Assembly (NCBI GenBank): GCA_900104855.1
Contig: FNSS01000003.1
Coordinates: forward strand, 1-64,000
Length of the DNA stretch: 64,000 nucleotides
From: Rhizobiales bacterium GAS188
GTDB taxonomy: Bacteria; Pseudomonadota; Alphaproteobacteria; Rhizobiales; Beijerinckiaceae
Direction: 5' to 3'
How positions within the stretch are numbered: position 1 is the first letter of the stretch; the number at the start of each line of letters is the position of its first letter. Positions 40,863 to 49,544 of this stretch are shown in pieces. The translations under genes were made by a program, and so were the position numbers. The notes beneath the pieces were generated by a model. It was not told the DNA's origin and did no database searches. It saw nothing but the letters and a program-made list of their open reading frames with translations.

Positions 40863-41183
40863 TTGTCGGTGCTGGCCAAGATTCGTGCTTTGAGCAACGA
40901 GACTCGGTTCGAGATCGTGAAACTCGTTCGCGAGCGCGAGATGGATGCCGGAGCCGTGGCCAGACGGTTCCAGATGACGCGACCGGCGGTCTCCCAGCAC
41001 CTCGGCGTTCTGCGCGAAGCCGGCCTGCTCGACGAACGCCGGGTCGGATCCAGGCGCCTCTATGTGGTGCGAGCGGAAGGCTTCGATGAGCTTGTCGAGT
41101 TCATCGAGGGGTTCTGGGGTCCGCGACTGCGACGCTTGAAGATGGCGGCCGAGGCGGCTGAACGGAGCAAGACCAAGAAATGA
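40863..41183 (+). CDS. ArsR-family transcriptional regulator
   Basis: 106 residues from TTG 40863; an AGGAG lies 11 bases upstream, and the nearer ATG is out of frame. The winged helix-turn-helix (MSVLAKIRALSNETRFEIVK, GAVARRFQMTRPAVSQHLGV, EAGLLDERRVGSRRLY) is complete. It has no metal-binding cysteines, as in the SRPBCC-paired subgroup. It overlaps the next gene by 4 bases and probably represses this operon. Confidence 0.92.
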   Translation: MSVLAKIRALSNETRFEIVKLVREREMDAGAVARRFQMTRPAVSQHLGVLREAGLLDERRVGSRRLYVVRAEGFDELVEFIEGFWGPRLRRLKMAAEAAERSKTKK

Positions 41184-41647
41184 GCGACACTGGCCGGAGC
41201 GGAGACGTTCGACTCGAGATCCGCATCGGCGCGACGCCCGAAACGGTGTTCGCACTCTTGACCGATCCCATTCAGATGAAGAGCTGGCTCGCAGAGTTGG
41301 TGGAGGCCGATTCCAGGCCCGGCGGAGTGTTCCGTATCTCGGGCCCTCCAGGCGTTTCCATCGAAGGGACTTACCTCGAGGTCATTCCGAACAAGAAGGT
41401 GGTATTCACCTGGGGTGGCGTGGAAGGTCTCAAGCCCGGCCAATCGACCGTGGAGTTCCTGCTTGAACTCGACGGCGAGGGAGTCTTGGTCCGGCTGCGC
41501 CACTACGGACTGCCGAAGCCCACCATCGAACCGCATCGTCGCGGCTGGGTCTATTCCGGCCTTGTCAAACTCAAGGATGCGGCTGAGGGGCGCACGCCGA
41601 CTGGCCTCTGCCTGAGCGACATCGCTCAGCAAAGCGGCGCCAAGTGA
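41180..41647 (+). CDS. SRPBCC/AHSA1-type protein
   Basis: 155 residues. IRIGATPETVFALLTDPIQM, LVEADSRPGGVFRI, YLEVIPNKKVVFTWG and the long C-terminal helix identify the Activator-of-Hsp90-ATPase-like (START-related) fold. Its start overlaps the ArsR stop (ATGA). ArsR plus SRPBCC pairs are common; the ligand is usually a small hydrophobic molecule. Confidence 0.9.
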   Translation: MSDTGRSGDVRLEIRIGATPETVFALLTDPIQMKSWLAELVEADSRPGGVFRISGPPGVSIEGTYLEVIPNKKVVFTWGGVEGLKPGQSTVEFLLELDGEGVLVRLRHYGLPKPTIEPHRRGWVYSGLVKLKDAAEGRTPTGLCLSDIAQQSGAK

Positions 41648-41663
41648 CGACGAGGACCTCATC

Positions 41664-42034
41664 ATGAATTGGTGGCTGCTTGCCGGCGGTTTGATGGCGC
41701 TGATCTGTACAGCGGGTCACGCCATCGCGGGACGGAAGATGTTTTATCGGCCCATCAGGTCGGCCATCACCAACGAACTTCATGCCGGCGTCCTGACCGG
41801 CATGTGGAACCTGATCACGATCCATTTCACCTGTCGGCGGTCGCGCTTTTCGTCCTCGGCGCGCAGGGGCGGCAGAACGCGGTCGCCTGGCTCATAGCGG
41901 CGCAATTCGCGGGTTACGCGGCAACCTATCACGTCATATCGCTGCGTCTCGGCGGAGTTTTGAAGCTCTTTCAGTGGCTTCCATTTACGTCGACAGCAAT
42001 TCTAGCCGCGGCGGGAGCGCTCACCGCGCATTAG
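41664..42034 (+). pseudogene. Small membrane protein with a one-base frameshift
   Basis: Frame 1 gives MNWWLLAGGLMALICTAGHA and LTGMWNLITIHFT, then nonsense. From about 41829 the next frame continues LSAVALFVLGAQGRQNAVAW and HVISLRLGGVLKLFQWLPFT to the stop at 42034. Joined, they make a roughly 120-residue protein with four membrane segments. One missing base near CACCTGTCGG explains it (real lesion or sequencing error). It is the third gene of the ArsR-SRPBCC operon. Confidence 0.75.
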
Positions 42035-42295
42035 CGTGCGCTGTCAGCCGCCGAAGCGCCGCTGAGGCTGGCTCCCGCCTCGGTTGGTTCCCTCCCAGTC
42101 GGACAGATTCCGTGGGAAGGTGGGCTGGCCTGTTTGAATTCTGCGCGCGACCGTTTCATGGACTATTGTCCCAAAAACCGTTGGTGGCCCTCATGCTTAA
42201 TTAGACGCCGACAGGGCCGCGACGCAGCCCGGGTTGGCGCGCTGCGTCCGAAAGCGCATTAGCTGTTGACGCGGTCGGCAAGATGAACTCCAGCC
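42035..42295. other. Gap without recognisable genes
   Basis: No supported frame. It separates the ArsR operon from the convergent PRC-barrel gene. Confidence 0.45.
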
Positions 42296-42679
42296 CTACA
42301 TGATGCCCCAGTAGGGCGGCACTCCATAATGATCGTGAAGGCCGCGCTCACGCTGTCTATCCGACCAATCGTAATCGCGGTCACGGTAGAACGTCGGCGC
42401 CCCCTCAAGCTGTTCTTTTGTGATATCCGTTCGATATCCGCCGAGGCTTGTGTCATAGCTCAGCTTGTCCCAGGGGATCGTGTGCTCGTCCGTCCCCATC
42501 CCAAGAAAGCCGCCGAACGACATGACCGCATAAGCGACTTTGCCGCTCGTCTTCTCGATCATCACCCGCCTGATCGAGCCGATTTCTTTTCCATTGGCAT
42601 CATATACCGTCGTTCCTTCAATCTTATCACTCGCGATCAAAGGCTGGCTGGTCGCAGGAGTAGGACTAGCGAGGGCCAT
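42296..42679 (-). CDS. PRC-barrel domain protein
   Basis: 127 residues from ATG 42679 with GGGAG upstream. The PRC barrel spans LIASDKIEGTTVYDANGKEI, GSIRRVMIEKTSGKVAYAVM and GMGTDEHTIPWDKLSYD (residues about 15-85). A tyrosine/aspartate-rich tail follows. PRC-barrel proteins of this size are common in rhizobia, often stress-induced and of unknown function. Confidence 0.88.
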   Translation of the reverse strand: MALASPTPATSQPLIASDKIEGTTVYDANGKEIGSIRRVMIEKTSGKVAYAVMSFGGFLGMGTDEHTIPWDKLSYDTSLGGYRTDITKEQLEGAPTFYRDRDYDWSDRQRERGLHDHYGVPPYWGIM

Positions 42680-42881
42680 TTTCTTGCTCCCTTTCAGACT
42701 GCCATCCGGGTCGTATGTACCAATCAACTCCCCGCAAGGTATTTGCGTTCCACGCGCGACGGGGCGGATCATCCCTGTGGCCCTTAGCCGTGGAGTACTT
42801 CGACCGTGCCACAACACTCAAAGGCAAGTCGCGACGTGCGCGCGAACCGATCCACTCGCAGCGGTGAGGACTTTCGACGCA

Positions 42882-44108
42882 TCAGTCAGCCCGATTTCCG
42901 CCTCCCCCCACAAGCGGCGCAGCCCAGCCGAGCGCACAGAACTTTGGGCTGAAAATGCCACCAACCGGGCACTTTTCTTTGGGCGGATCGACACCGGTCG
43001 CCGGTAGAGTCGTGAAATGTTGACGGGCTAATTTTAAGCGTCGAGTCGGAGGCGCAGAGGCTTTGTGCCGAGAAAGCTTTATCGGTGGTGGTGCCTCGCC
43101 AGTTGAGCGAATTTTCGGGCTGACAGACGAATCGACCAACTCGTCGGGGAGCGATGGTGTGCTCGCGACAGCCTCGCCCCTGGGGGTCTCTTCCGGTGTT
43201 GGCGATGCCGTCGCAATCGGCGAAGGCGGGGGCGTAGCTGGCGGCGGCGACGCGGGCGCTAGCGGCGTCGCTGCATTGGCCACAACTGGTGCAGACACCT
43301 CGGAACTTGCCTCGCCAGTTGAGCGAATTTTCGGGCTGACAGACGAATCGACCAACTCGTCGGGGAGCGATGGTGTGCTCGCGGCAGCCTCGCCCTTTGG
43401 GCTCTCTTCCGGTGTTGGCGGTGCCGTCGCAATCGGCGAAGGCGGGGGCGTAGCTGGCGGCGATGCGGGCGCTAGCGGCGCCGCTACATCGGCCACAACT
43501 GGTGCAGACACCTCGGAACTTGCCTCGCCAGTTGAGCGAGCTCTCGGGCTGATAGTCGAATCGACCAACTCGTCCGGGAGCGATGGTGTGCTCGCGACAG
43601 CCTCGCCCTCGGGGGCCTCTTCCGGTGTTGGCGATGCCGCCGCAATCGGCGAAGGCGGGGGCGTAGCTGGCGGCAGCGATGCGGGCGCTAGCGGCGTCGC
43701 TACATCGGCCACAACTGGTGCAGACACCTCGGAACTTGCCTCGCCAGTTGAGCGAGCTCTCGGGCTGATAGTCGAATCGACCAACTCGTCGGGGAGCGAT
43801 GGTGTGCCCGCGGCGGCCTCGCCCTTGGGAGTCGCCTCCCAGGGAAGGGAAGAAGTGGATGCTGGGATATTCTGGCTTGGTGCGCTCTGGATGCGCTCGC
43901 CGCGTGACAGCACTTGGCCAGGTGTTGCTTCAACAATTTTCGGATTTGGTTCCTGTATATATATTTCGGACTTATTAGGTTCTTTTGGATTCAAATCACC
44001 GATTATATCATCCTTCACTTTATTAGCTCTATTAGCCGTCAAGGCGAAGACCCAAACAATAACCGCAGTCGTGCGCCCCAAGAACTTAAGCGTAGGCCAG
44101 ACGCGCAT
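42882..44108 (-). CDS. Membrane-anchored proline-rich protein with about 72-residue tandem repeats
   Basis: 408 residues from ATG 44108, preceded by AGGAGGT. One N-terminal membrane segment (RTTAVIVWVFALTA, residues about 12-26) is followed by a charged linker. Then come three full repeats and one partial, with period 72, 71 and 72 residues. Each repeat contains TPSLPDELVDS, RSTGEASSEVSAPVVA, LAPAS-PPATPPPSPIA and PTPEE-P. The C-terminus is basic with two cysteines (EKCPVGGIFSPKFCALGWAA). The layout suggests an extended periplasmic stalk. Repeats nearly identical in DNA imply recent expansion. No homologue is known to me. Confidence 0.75.
   Translation of the reverse strand: MRVWPTLKFLGRTTAVIVWVFALTANRANKVKDDIIGDLNPKEPNKSEIYIQEPNPKIVEATPGQVLSRGERIQSAPSQNIPASTSSLPWEATPKGEAAAGTPSLPDELVDSTISPRARSTGEASSEVSAPVVADVATPLAPASLPPATPPPSPIAAASPTPEEAPEGEAVASTPSLPDELVDSTISPRARSTGEASSEVSAPVVADVAAPLAPASPPATPPPSPIATAPPTPEESPKGEAAASTPSLPDELVDSSVSPKIRSTGEASSEVSAPVVANAATPLAPASPPPATPPPSPIATASPTPEETPRGEAVASTPSLPDELVDSSVSPKIRSTGEAPPPIKLSRHKASAPPTRRLKLARQHFTTLPATGVDPPKEKCPVGGIFSPKFCALGWAAPLVGGGGNRAD
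43102..43840 (-). repeat. Tandem repeat array inside the proline-rich gene
   Basis: Repeat anchors GAGCGAATTTTCGGG/GAGCGAGCTCTCGGG fall at 43105, 43321, 43534 and 43750, i.e. periods of 216, 213 and 216 bp. All are multiples of three, so length changes keep the frame. Confidence 0.9.
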
Positions 44109-44239
44109 GGTCACCTCCTAAGGCTAGAGCTTAGGCCGAAGCGTTCCAGCGACGCATGTTACCAAGGCAAGAGCGCTGAACCTTCTTTCGGCCACCGTTG
44201 CCCTGGCGCGGTGCCGCTGCGGGTGATAGGTTACTATGT

Positions 44240-44600
44240 CGCTTACGCGACAATTTGGCCAGCCTTACTCCTCGCTAAGCGCGGTCTGGAGGTCCCCTAC
44301 GAGACGATCAGCCGCGGGGTGCTCGTGCAACGGCGACGCAACAAGGCCGCAGCCATCAAGCTCATGCGCAAACTGCTGAAGAAGCAAGGCGGCGCGCCGA
44401 AGGTGCTCGTGACCGACAAGCTGGGATCCTACGGTGCGGCGAAGTCGGAACTCGGCCTCTCCACTCGTCATGAGTAAGGGCTGCGCAGAGACGACGAAGC
44501 TGAGAATTCCCACTAGCCCCTGCGGCGACGCGAGTTCAAGCTGCAAAGGTTCAATTCGCAAGGATCAGCTCAGCGCTTCCTGTCCGTTCGTGCCGCCGCC
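44240..44600 (+). pseudogene. Decayed IS6-family transposase fragment
   Basis: The frame LLAKRGLEVPYETISRGVLV joins QRRRNKAAAIKLMRKLLKKQ, then LVTDKLGSYGAAKSELGLST and HE-stop. An internal piece holding the first catalytic Asp is missing (compare 57660-57890). Beyond the TAA, shifted frames continue to about 44600 (REFKLQRFNSQGSAQRFLSV). Similar to, but clearly diverged from, the two intact IS6 copies. Confidence 0.8.
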
Positions 44601-44801
44601 CGCACAGGCCTCGCCAGGCTTTTTTAGCCGAACCGGCGGCCCGCATGGCGCGTTGGGAGTAATCCGAATTAGTTTGAGAAAGACGCCGTGATTGTATCCT
44701 TGCTGCGTCGCCCGCCGGGCTATCCAATAAGGCCATGCTGGCATGCGTTTTGCGGCGGTCGCTAAAATCCATACGTCCGACGCAGTTATATGAGGTGAAC
44801 T

Positions 44802-45770
44802 ATGGGAGCGTTTTTTCAAAATGGCGCAGCAACGAACATCGGTCCTCGGGTCGTGCAACAGTCGCAGACTACTGATCTCTCTCTCGTCAGAACGGGGGCA
44901 TCGCAAAATCAGGACACAGTTACCGGCTCGGAGACTTTTGCAACCGTCATTATCGGGCGAGGCGGCCTATCACGGGAAGGTCTAGCCGGCATTCTCAACG
45001 CGGGACAACGCGGGGGGTTCCAGGTGGTCGGCTCTGCTTCCTGCGTCAGCGAACTTGTCCAGAACTCGATCAGGCCCGACCAGCCCCTCTTGCTGATTAT
45101 CGATGTCGGCCATGATGTGGAGACCGCAATCAAAGAAATCGAACTCATCAAGCAGGAGCGCCCGGCCGCTCGGATCGCGGTTCTGGCGGGCAGTGATCAA
45201 ATTCGCGATTTAGTCTCTTTGTTTCGGGCTGGTGCCCATGCTTGTTTCGCGAGGAAGGCCACGCCGGATCTGTTTCTCAAATCTCTCGAAATGGTGATGC
45301 TAGGTGAGACGCTTTTGCCGCTGGCGGCCTTGCCGTTCATTCTCGGACGTGAGGACGAGGCGAGGCGCGGAGTTCGGCGCCACCTCGACGAGGAGCTGCC
45401 TGCCGATCGCATATGGTCGCCCAGCAATGATCCAACAACGGCGAGGTTCAAGGTTGACGACTACGTGAATGGCGTCAATAACAACGGAACCCCAGCGGAG
45501 CCTGAAGGGCATAACGCTCCGCACCTATCGGCCCAGGAAACGCGGATCTTGCGCCGCTTGACGGAAGGCTCCTCCAATAAGGTTATTGCGAGAGCGATCG
45601 AAATCGCCGAAGCCACCGTCAAGGTTCATGTCAAGGCGATCCTCCGCAAAATTGGGGTCACCAATCGCACGCAGGCGGCGATGTGGGCTATGCGCAATCC
45701 TCCGCCTGAATGGGGGAAAGACAACGGCTCGCCTGCTCCCGCGCTGGACTACTTCCCGGCGCAAAACTGA
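44802..45770 (+). CDS. LuxR/NarL-type regulator with a degenerate receiver domain
   Basis: 322 residues from ATG 44802 with GAGGTGA upstream. The C-terminal LuxR helix-turn-helix is intact: LSAQETRILRRLTEGSSNKV, AEATVKVHVKAILRKIG, RTQAAMWA. The receiver-like part (residues about 45-170) keeps an Asp in LLLIIDVGHD and a Lys in CFARKATP. Where receivers have an acidic pair it reads VIIGRGGLSREGL, so phosphorylation is doubtful. A 45-residue leader precedes it. There is no adjacent kinase gene. Confidence 0.88.
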   Translation: MGAFFQNGAATNIGPRVVQQSQTTDLSLVRTGASQNQDTVTGSETFATVIIGRGGLSREGLAGILNAGQRGGFQVVGSASCVSELVQNSIRPDQPLLLIIDVGHDVETAIKEIELIKQERPAARIAVLAGSDQIRDLVSLFRAGAHACFARKATPDLFLKSLEMVMLGETLLPLAALPFILGREDEARRGVRRHLDEELPADRIWSPSNDPTTARFKVDDYVNGVNNNGTPAEPEGHNAPHLSAQETRILRRLTEGSSNKVIARAIEIAEATVKVHVKAILRKIGVTNRTQAAMWAMRNPPPEWGKDNGSPAPALDYFPAQN

Positions 45771-45815
45771 GGCGAGTTTGGCGGTCGCATGGGATCGGGT
45801 TGTGGGGCAGAAAAC

Positions 45816-45936
45816 GGTTCTGTCGCAGTAAGGATTTCTTGAGGTGCAAGACTACTATAGACTGTGCCAGTCTCGTTTTGGCAGTCCAATATATTGGTCG
45901 TCGGTGGGCGACAATATCCTTTGTTACGACAGAACC
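45816..45936. mobile_element. MITE-like element with IS6-type ends
   Basis: 121 bp starting GGTTCTGTCGCAGTAAGG and ending CCTTTGTTACGACAGAACC (reverse complement GGTTCTGTCGTAACAAAGG). The outer 10 bases match the ends of the IS6-type element at 61246-62060 exactly. It has no coding capacity. No flanking 8-bp duplication was found. It may be a non-autonomous derivative moved by that transposase. Confidence 0.6.
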
Positions 45937-46038
45937 CCGTAGGCTTTTAAGGAATGGTCATCTTGGGAAGGCGCACCAGCACTGGATGGCTTCGGCCGCG
46001 GATCTTTCTACCTGGTGCGCCCTGAGTTCCGGACGCAC

Positions 46039-46680
46039 CTATCCGCCCCGCGTTGTCGAGCGGACCCAGCCTTCCTTCGGCCTCCAACGCCAATCGCCCT
46101 CTGCCGGCTCAGCCAGTGGCAGCAGAAAGCGTCTGAGGTCCGCGATCACCGCGGCGAGCACCTGCGGCGCGGCCGCCATGCGCTCGCGGCCAAGGAACGC
46201 CCGCCACTGGCGATCCCATGTTTCGGCATACGCCTCGCTGAGGCCCGTCGGCGTCTCGCTTGGCAATGCGGTACCCCGCCTGCCGAACGTGTGCCGCAAC
46301 GCGGCCGCGAGAATGGACCGGTCGAGTTCGAACGTCTCCGCGATCAGCCACAAATCGTAGAAATCCTTGAGGCGGCTGTTCGCAATGCCGAGCGTCACCA
46401 GCGCCTCAAACTTCTCCGCGACCACCGTGTCGACGGGATAGGCCCTGAGACGAGCCGTCGGCGCACCCAGGAGCGACGGATATTTGATCTCGACCGGTCC
46501 TGGTGTGACGACGTCACCGAATCCGACATCGATCTGGATTGGGATGCGGGCGCCAGCGATCGTGGCGTTGGTGCGAACCCGAACCCCGCCATACTCCGCC
46601 TCTTCGCGAATCAGCGCGGCCTCCAGCGCGTCGACGTCGAAGACGACGCCGTCGTCATCGACCGGCTGCGCGCAAATCAC
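46039..46680 (-). pseudogene. AbiEii-type nucleotidyltransferase toxin, 5'-truncated
   Basis: 213 residues lacking the N-terminal GSxxL nucleotidyltransferase motif. The visible part includes IPIQIDVGFGDVVTPGPVEI, RAYPVDTVVAEKFEALVTLG, NSRLKDFYDLWLIAETFELD and an FxRRGT-type helical end. These are the second catalytic Asp region and C-terminal domain of AbiEii/AbiGii toxins. The 5' end stops near 46683, about 100 bp from an ISKra4-like end at 46778. No AbiEi antitoxin gene is present. Full-length members are about 290-320 residues. Confidence 0.8.
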
Positions 46681-46777
46681 GCGAAAGGTGTGAATAGGCG
46701 TCCGCGGCGGACCCCATCAAGCTTCAAAAAATCAATTAGTTACCGAGCCAATCGGCGTCGGGACCCCACGCCGATTT

Positions 46778-46801
46778 ACACCCCCAGGTTTGAGGCGGTC
46801 T
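46778..46801. mobile_element. Solo ISKra4-type end
   Basis: ACACCCCCAGGTTTGAGGCG then GTCTCA closely resembles the ends of the two intact ISKra4 copies (CCCCCACGTTTGAGACGGTC). No transposase adjoins it. It separates two AbiEii fragments. Confidence 0.6.
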
Positions 46802-47047
46802 CACTACGCCTTCAAGGGCGATGGGCTCGCCCGCACGATCTCGGCGACCTTTGCACGGCGGAATACTTCGATCCCGACCGGGCCGCCGGACGCGTTGACA
46901 GCAGCTTTCGCCGAAGAGCCCGCCAAACGGCAGGCATGGGCTTCATTCGTGCTGAACGTCGCGTTCCCAGTAGGCTCGCTTGCCGACGTGGTTCACGACC
47001 TTGCGGCGTTCCTGATGCCGCATGCCGAGATGGCGAGACGGCTCTAA
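46800..47047 (+). pseudogene. Second AbiEii C-terminal fragment
   Basis: About 80 residues: ISATFARRNTSIPTGPPDAL, TAAFAEEPAKRQAWASFVLN and LADVVHDLAAFLMPHAEM. It aligns with the C-terminal domain of the minus-strand AbiEii fragment (LRHTFGRRGTALPSETPTGL, SEAYAETWDRQWRAFLGRER) but is clearly a different allele. Its 5' side is cut exactly at the ISKra4-like end. Confidence 0.65.
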
Positions 47048-47728
47048 GCGCCCGGCGCAGTTGGCAATAGGGGATCAGTAAGGCCGCATCAGACGATGCA
47101 TTTCAACTGAGATTCGAAAACCGGTCGATCGACCGCCGACGCCGAACGCGGCGCTTCCTGTAAGGGCAGGGGACACCATGCTTTTCAGGAACAACCATGA
47201 CCTCCAAATTGAGACCCAAAGCCCGATCCAACCTCAGGTGAAATGCTCAAGTTCGGGCTAGAACGTTCGAGTCTCACCATGAAAGGGTCTGCCTCACTTT
47301 CCGTGCTGCTTGTCTTGATCAGCTGCTTGGTTGCCGATATCGATGCGCATGCAAACGAATTCAGCGTGGTCTCGCGGGCCAGTCGTGCGGATTCTGGGTA
47401 CCGAGCGCTCCTGCGGTGACTGGGTGATCCAGGCAGCACGGAAAGTGAGGCAGACCCGCTTAACTTGAGAATCCTGCCTGCTTGTGGCCACCTAACGTGA
47501 GAATCCTGGTCTCGAACGTTGTTGTGATTCGGGGGCGAGGTTGGGCGAGGAAGAGGCCGAGCTAGAGAGCCAGGAAGGCCGCAGACCCGAGCGAGACCGC
47601 CAAAACATTCTTCAAGTAAGCTGCATATGTGAGAAAGTTTCAGCGCAACATTCTCACGTTAAGCGTACGCGGTGCCGGCTAAGTTCCGGATTCTCACGCC
47701 AAGACGTACGCCGACGAAGGGCCAGGAC
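47048..47728. other. Gap containing IS21-like end repeats
   Basis: No intact gene. Near 47465-47508, CTTGAGAATCCTGCC and ACGTGAGAATCCTGG occur. In the opposite orientation, ACATTCTCACGTTAAGCGTACG (about 47648) and GGATTCTCACGCCAAGACGTACG (about 47690) occur. Multiple GATTCTCACG(TT) repeats in inverted arrangement are typical of IS21-family ends. The interior is missing. Confidence 0.5.
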
Positions 47729-48601
47729 ATGACCGTGAAGATGCCGCCGGAGACCTACGAAGCCCTCATCCGCGTCATCCACGATCGTTATGAGGAGATG
47801 AGCAACTCCTATCAGAAGATCGCCCTCCATCTCACGCACAACCCCAACGACGTTGCGGTGATCTCCGTCCACGCCATCGCCGAGAAATGCGGCGTGCACG
47901 CCTCCGGCTTCGTGCGCTTCGCGCAGTCTCTCGGCTACCGTGGCTTCAAGGAGCTGCAGGCGGTCTTTCGGCGCCGCCTTTCGACGGCCGCTCCGGGCTT
48001 CGACGCCCGCGTCAAGGCATTGGAGGAGGAACTCGGCGCACGCGTGGACCGCAGCGAGATGGGCTTCCTGCGCGACCTCGTGGTACGCGACATCTCCTCG
48101 CTGCAGGATCTCTTGACCGGCACGACGGCCGAGCAGATCGCCGACGCGGCCCGCCTGATGGAGGAAGCCGACACGATCTACCTCATCGGCCAGCTCCGCT
48201 CGATCCCGGTGGTGGAGCTCCTGCGCTATGTGCTCACCATGCTGGGCAAGCGTGCCGTGCTTCTCGACGCCGGCGGCGGCATTGCGACGCATGTGGCCAG
48301 GTTGATCAGGCCGACCGACCTCCTCCTCGCCGTCTCATTCCGCTTCTACGCGAACGAAGTGGTGAATGTCGTAGAGGAAACGGCCGCGCGCGGCGTGCCG
48401 ATCGTGGCGATCAGCGACAGCACGCTGTCGCCGCTTGCCAAGAACAGCCGGGTGCTCTTCGCCGTGCCCGAGCACGAATACACCTTCTCCCGCTCGCTCG
48501 CCGCGCCGATGTGCCTCGCGCAGGCGCTGACCATCGCGCTCGCCTCGCGACTTCAGACGGAGCCAGACCGGCCCCGCATTCCGATCGTTACCCAGAGCTA
48601 G
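47729..48601 (+). CDS. MurR/RpiR-family transcriptional regulator
   Basis: 290 residues from ATG 47729 (MTVKMPPETYEALIRVIHDR), preceded by AGGA. The N-terminal RpiR helix-turn-helix includes VAVISVHAIAEKCGVHASGF then VRFAQSLGYRGFKELQ (residues 40-80). The SIS sugar-phosphate-binding domain covers ADTIYLIGQLRSIPVVELLR and GVPIVAISDSTLSPLAKNSR (residues 145-250). Such regulators respond to phosphorylated sugars and often control iol genes. Its neighbours here are iolE, iolD and dehydrogenases. IS21-like debris lies directly upstream and probably alters its promoter. Confidence 0.92.
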   Translation: MTVKMPPETYEALIRVIHDRYEEMSNSYQKIALHLTHNPNDVAVISVHAIAEKCGVHASGFVRFAQSLGYRGFKELQAVFRRRLSTAAPGFDARVKALEEELGARVDRSEMGFLRDLVVRDISSLQDLLTGTTAEQIADAARLMEEADTIYLIGQLRSIPVVELLRYVLTMLGKRAVLLDAGGGIATHVARLIRPTDLLLAVSFRFYANEVVNVVEETAARGVPIVAISDSTLSPLAKNSRVLFAVPEHEYTFSRSLAAPMCLAQALTIALASRLQTEPDRPRIPIVTQS

Positions 48602-48743
48602 CGCATTTTCCGGCGGAGTGGTCTCCGGCTCGGAGCAGAAACGGGTCTGATTCAGAGACGTAGAGCCCCGATCCGATTCAATCGGATTGGGAGAGGCTCC
48701 AGAATAGCGGGGCGCCGAAGCGCCGCGTCCGCCGGCGGGAGGA

Positions 48744-49544
48744 TCAAGCGGGAAGCTTCATCGGCCCGTCGGGCACAGGCATGCCGCCTGCCACCGCGCC
48801 CCAGACGGACTGGTCGAAATTGACGATGGAGCCGGTCATCAGCCCGGCATCGTCGGAAACGAGGAAGTTCACGGCCCGCGCCGCCTCCTCTGGGTCGACG
48901 AGCCGGCCGAAGGGAAGACTCTCCACCGCCTTCTCCATCCAGTTCGGATCGCCCTTTTCGGCCGCCTGGAGCTCCAGCTCGTTGTCCGATGCCATCCAAC
49001 CGACATTGAGCTGGTTCACCCGGATGCGGTTGCCCATCACCGAGAAGGCGGTGTTGGCGGTAAGCGTGGTCAGCGCCCCCTTCGAGGCGCAGTAGGGGTT
49101 GATGAAGGGCTGGCCGGAAAGCGCCGAGAACGAGCCGATATTGCAGATTGCACCTTCGATGCCGTCGCGGATCATCAGCTTGATCGCTTCCTGCATCAGG
49201 AAGAAGGGCCCGCGAACATTGGTCGCGAACATCCGGTCGAAAAGCTCGGGGGTCGTGCTCAGGATCGTCCCGCGCTCGGTCAGCGCGCCGGCATTCACCA
49301 GCACATGCGCATGGCCGAAGCGCTTGTCGGTCTCGGCGACCGAGCCAAGGTCGGCGCGCAGGAAGAGGGCCGGTGTGCCGTATCTCGCGGTGATTCCATC
49401 TGCCACCCCCTTGCCGCGCGCCTCATTGCGCCCGGTGACGACGATCCCCGCGGCTCCCGCGGCCGCAAGCCGCCGCGCGATCGCCGCGCCGAGACCCTGC
49501 GTCGCGCCCGCGATCACGCAGATCTTGCCGTCCATCCTGTTCAT
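48744..49544 (-). CDS. Short-chain dehydrogenase/reductase (SDR)
   Basis: 266 residues. The Rossmann glycine motif AGATQGLGAAIARRL (residues 12-26), a VLVNAGALT variant of NNAG, and the catalytic set NIGSFSALSGQPFINPYCAS then KGALT (Ser...Tyr-x3-Lys) are present. The region between ADLGSVAETDKRFG and HVLVNAG is about ten residues shorter than usual, suggesting a small in-frame deletion. The start overlaps the iolE-type gene by 4 bases, so it belongs to the inositol operon, probably oxidising a polyol or keto-inositol. Confidence 0.88.
   Translation of the reverse strand: MNRMDGKICVIAGATQGLGAAIARRLAAAGAAGIVVTGRNEARGKGVADGITARYGTPALFLRADLGSVAETDKRFGHAHVLVNAGALTERGTILSTTPELFDRMFATNVRGPFFLMQEAIKLMIRDGIEGAICNIGSFSALSGQPFINPYCASKGALTTLTANTAFSVMGNRIRVNQLNVGWMASDNELELQAAEKGDPNWMEKAVESLPFGRLVDPEEAARAVNFLVSDDAGLMTGSIVNFDQSVWGAVAGGMPVPDGPMKLPA

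Noticed and set aside
43063-44121. A 352-codon glycine/serine-rich repeat frame on the plus strand
   Set aside because: It mirrors the tandem repeat. The minus-strand frame has a strong ribosome-binding site and a membrane anchor, so that one is chosen.
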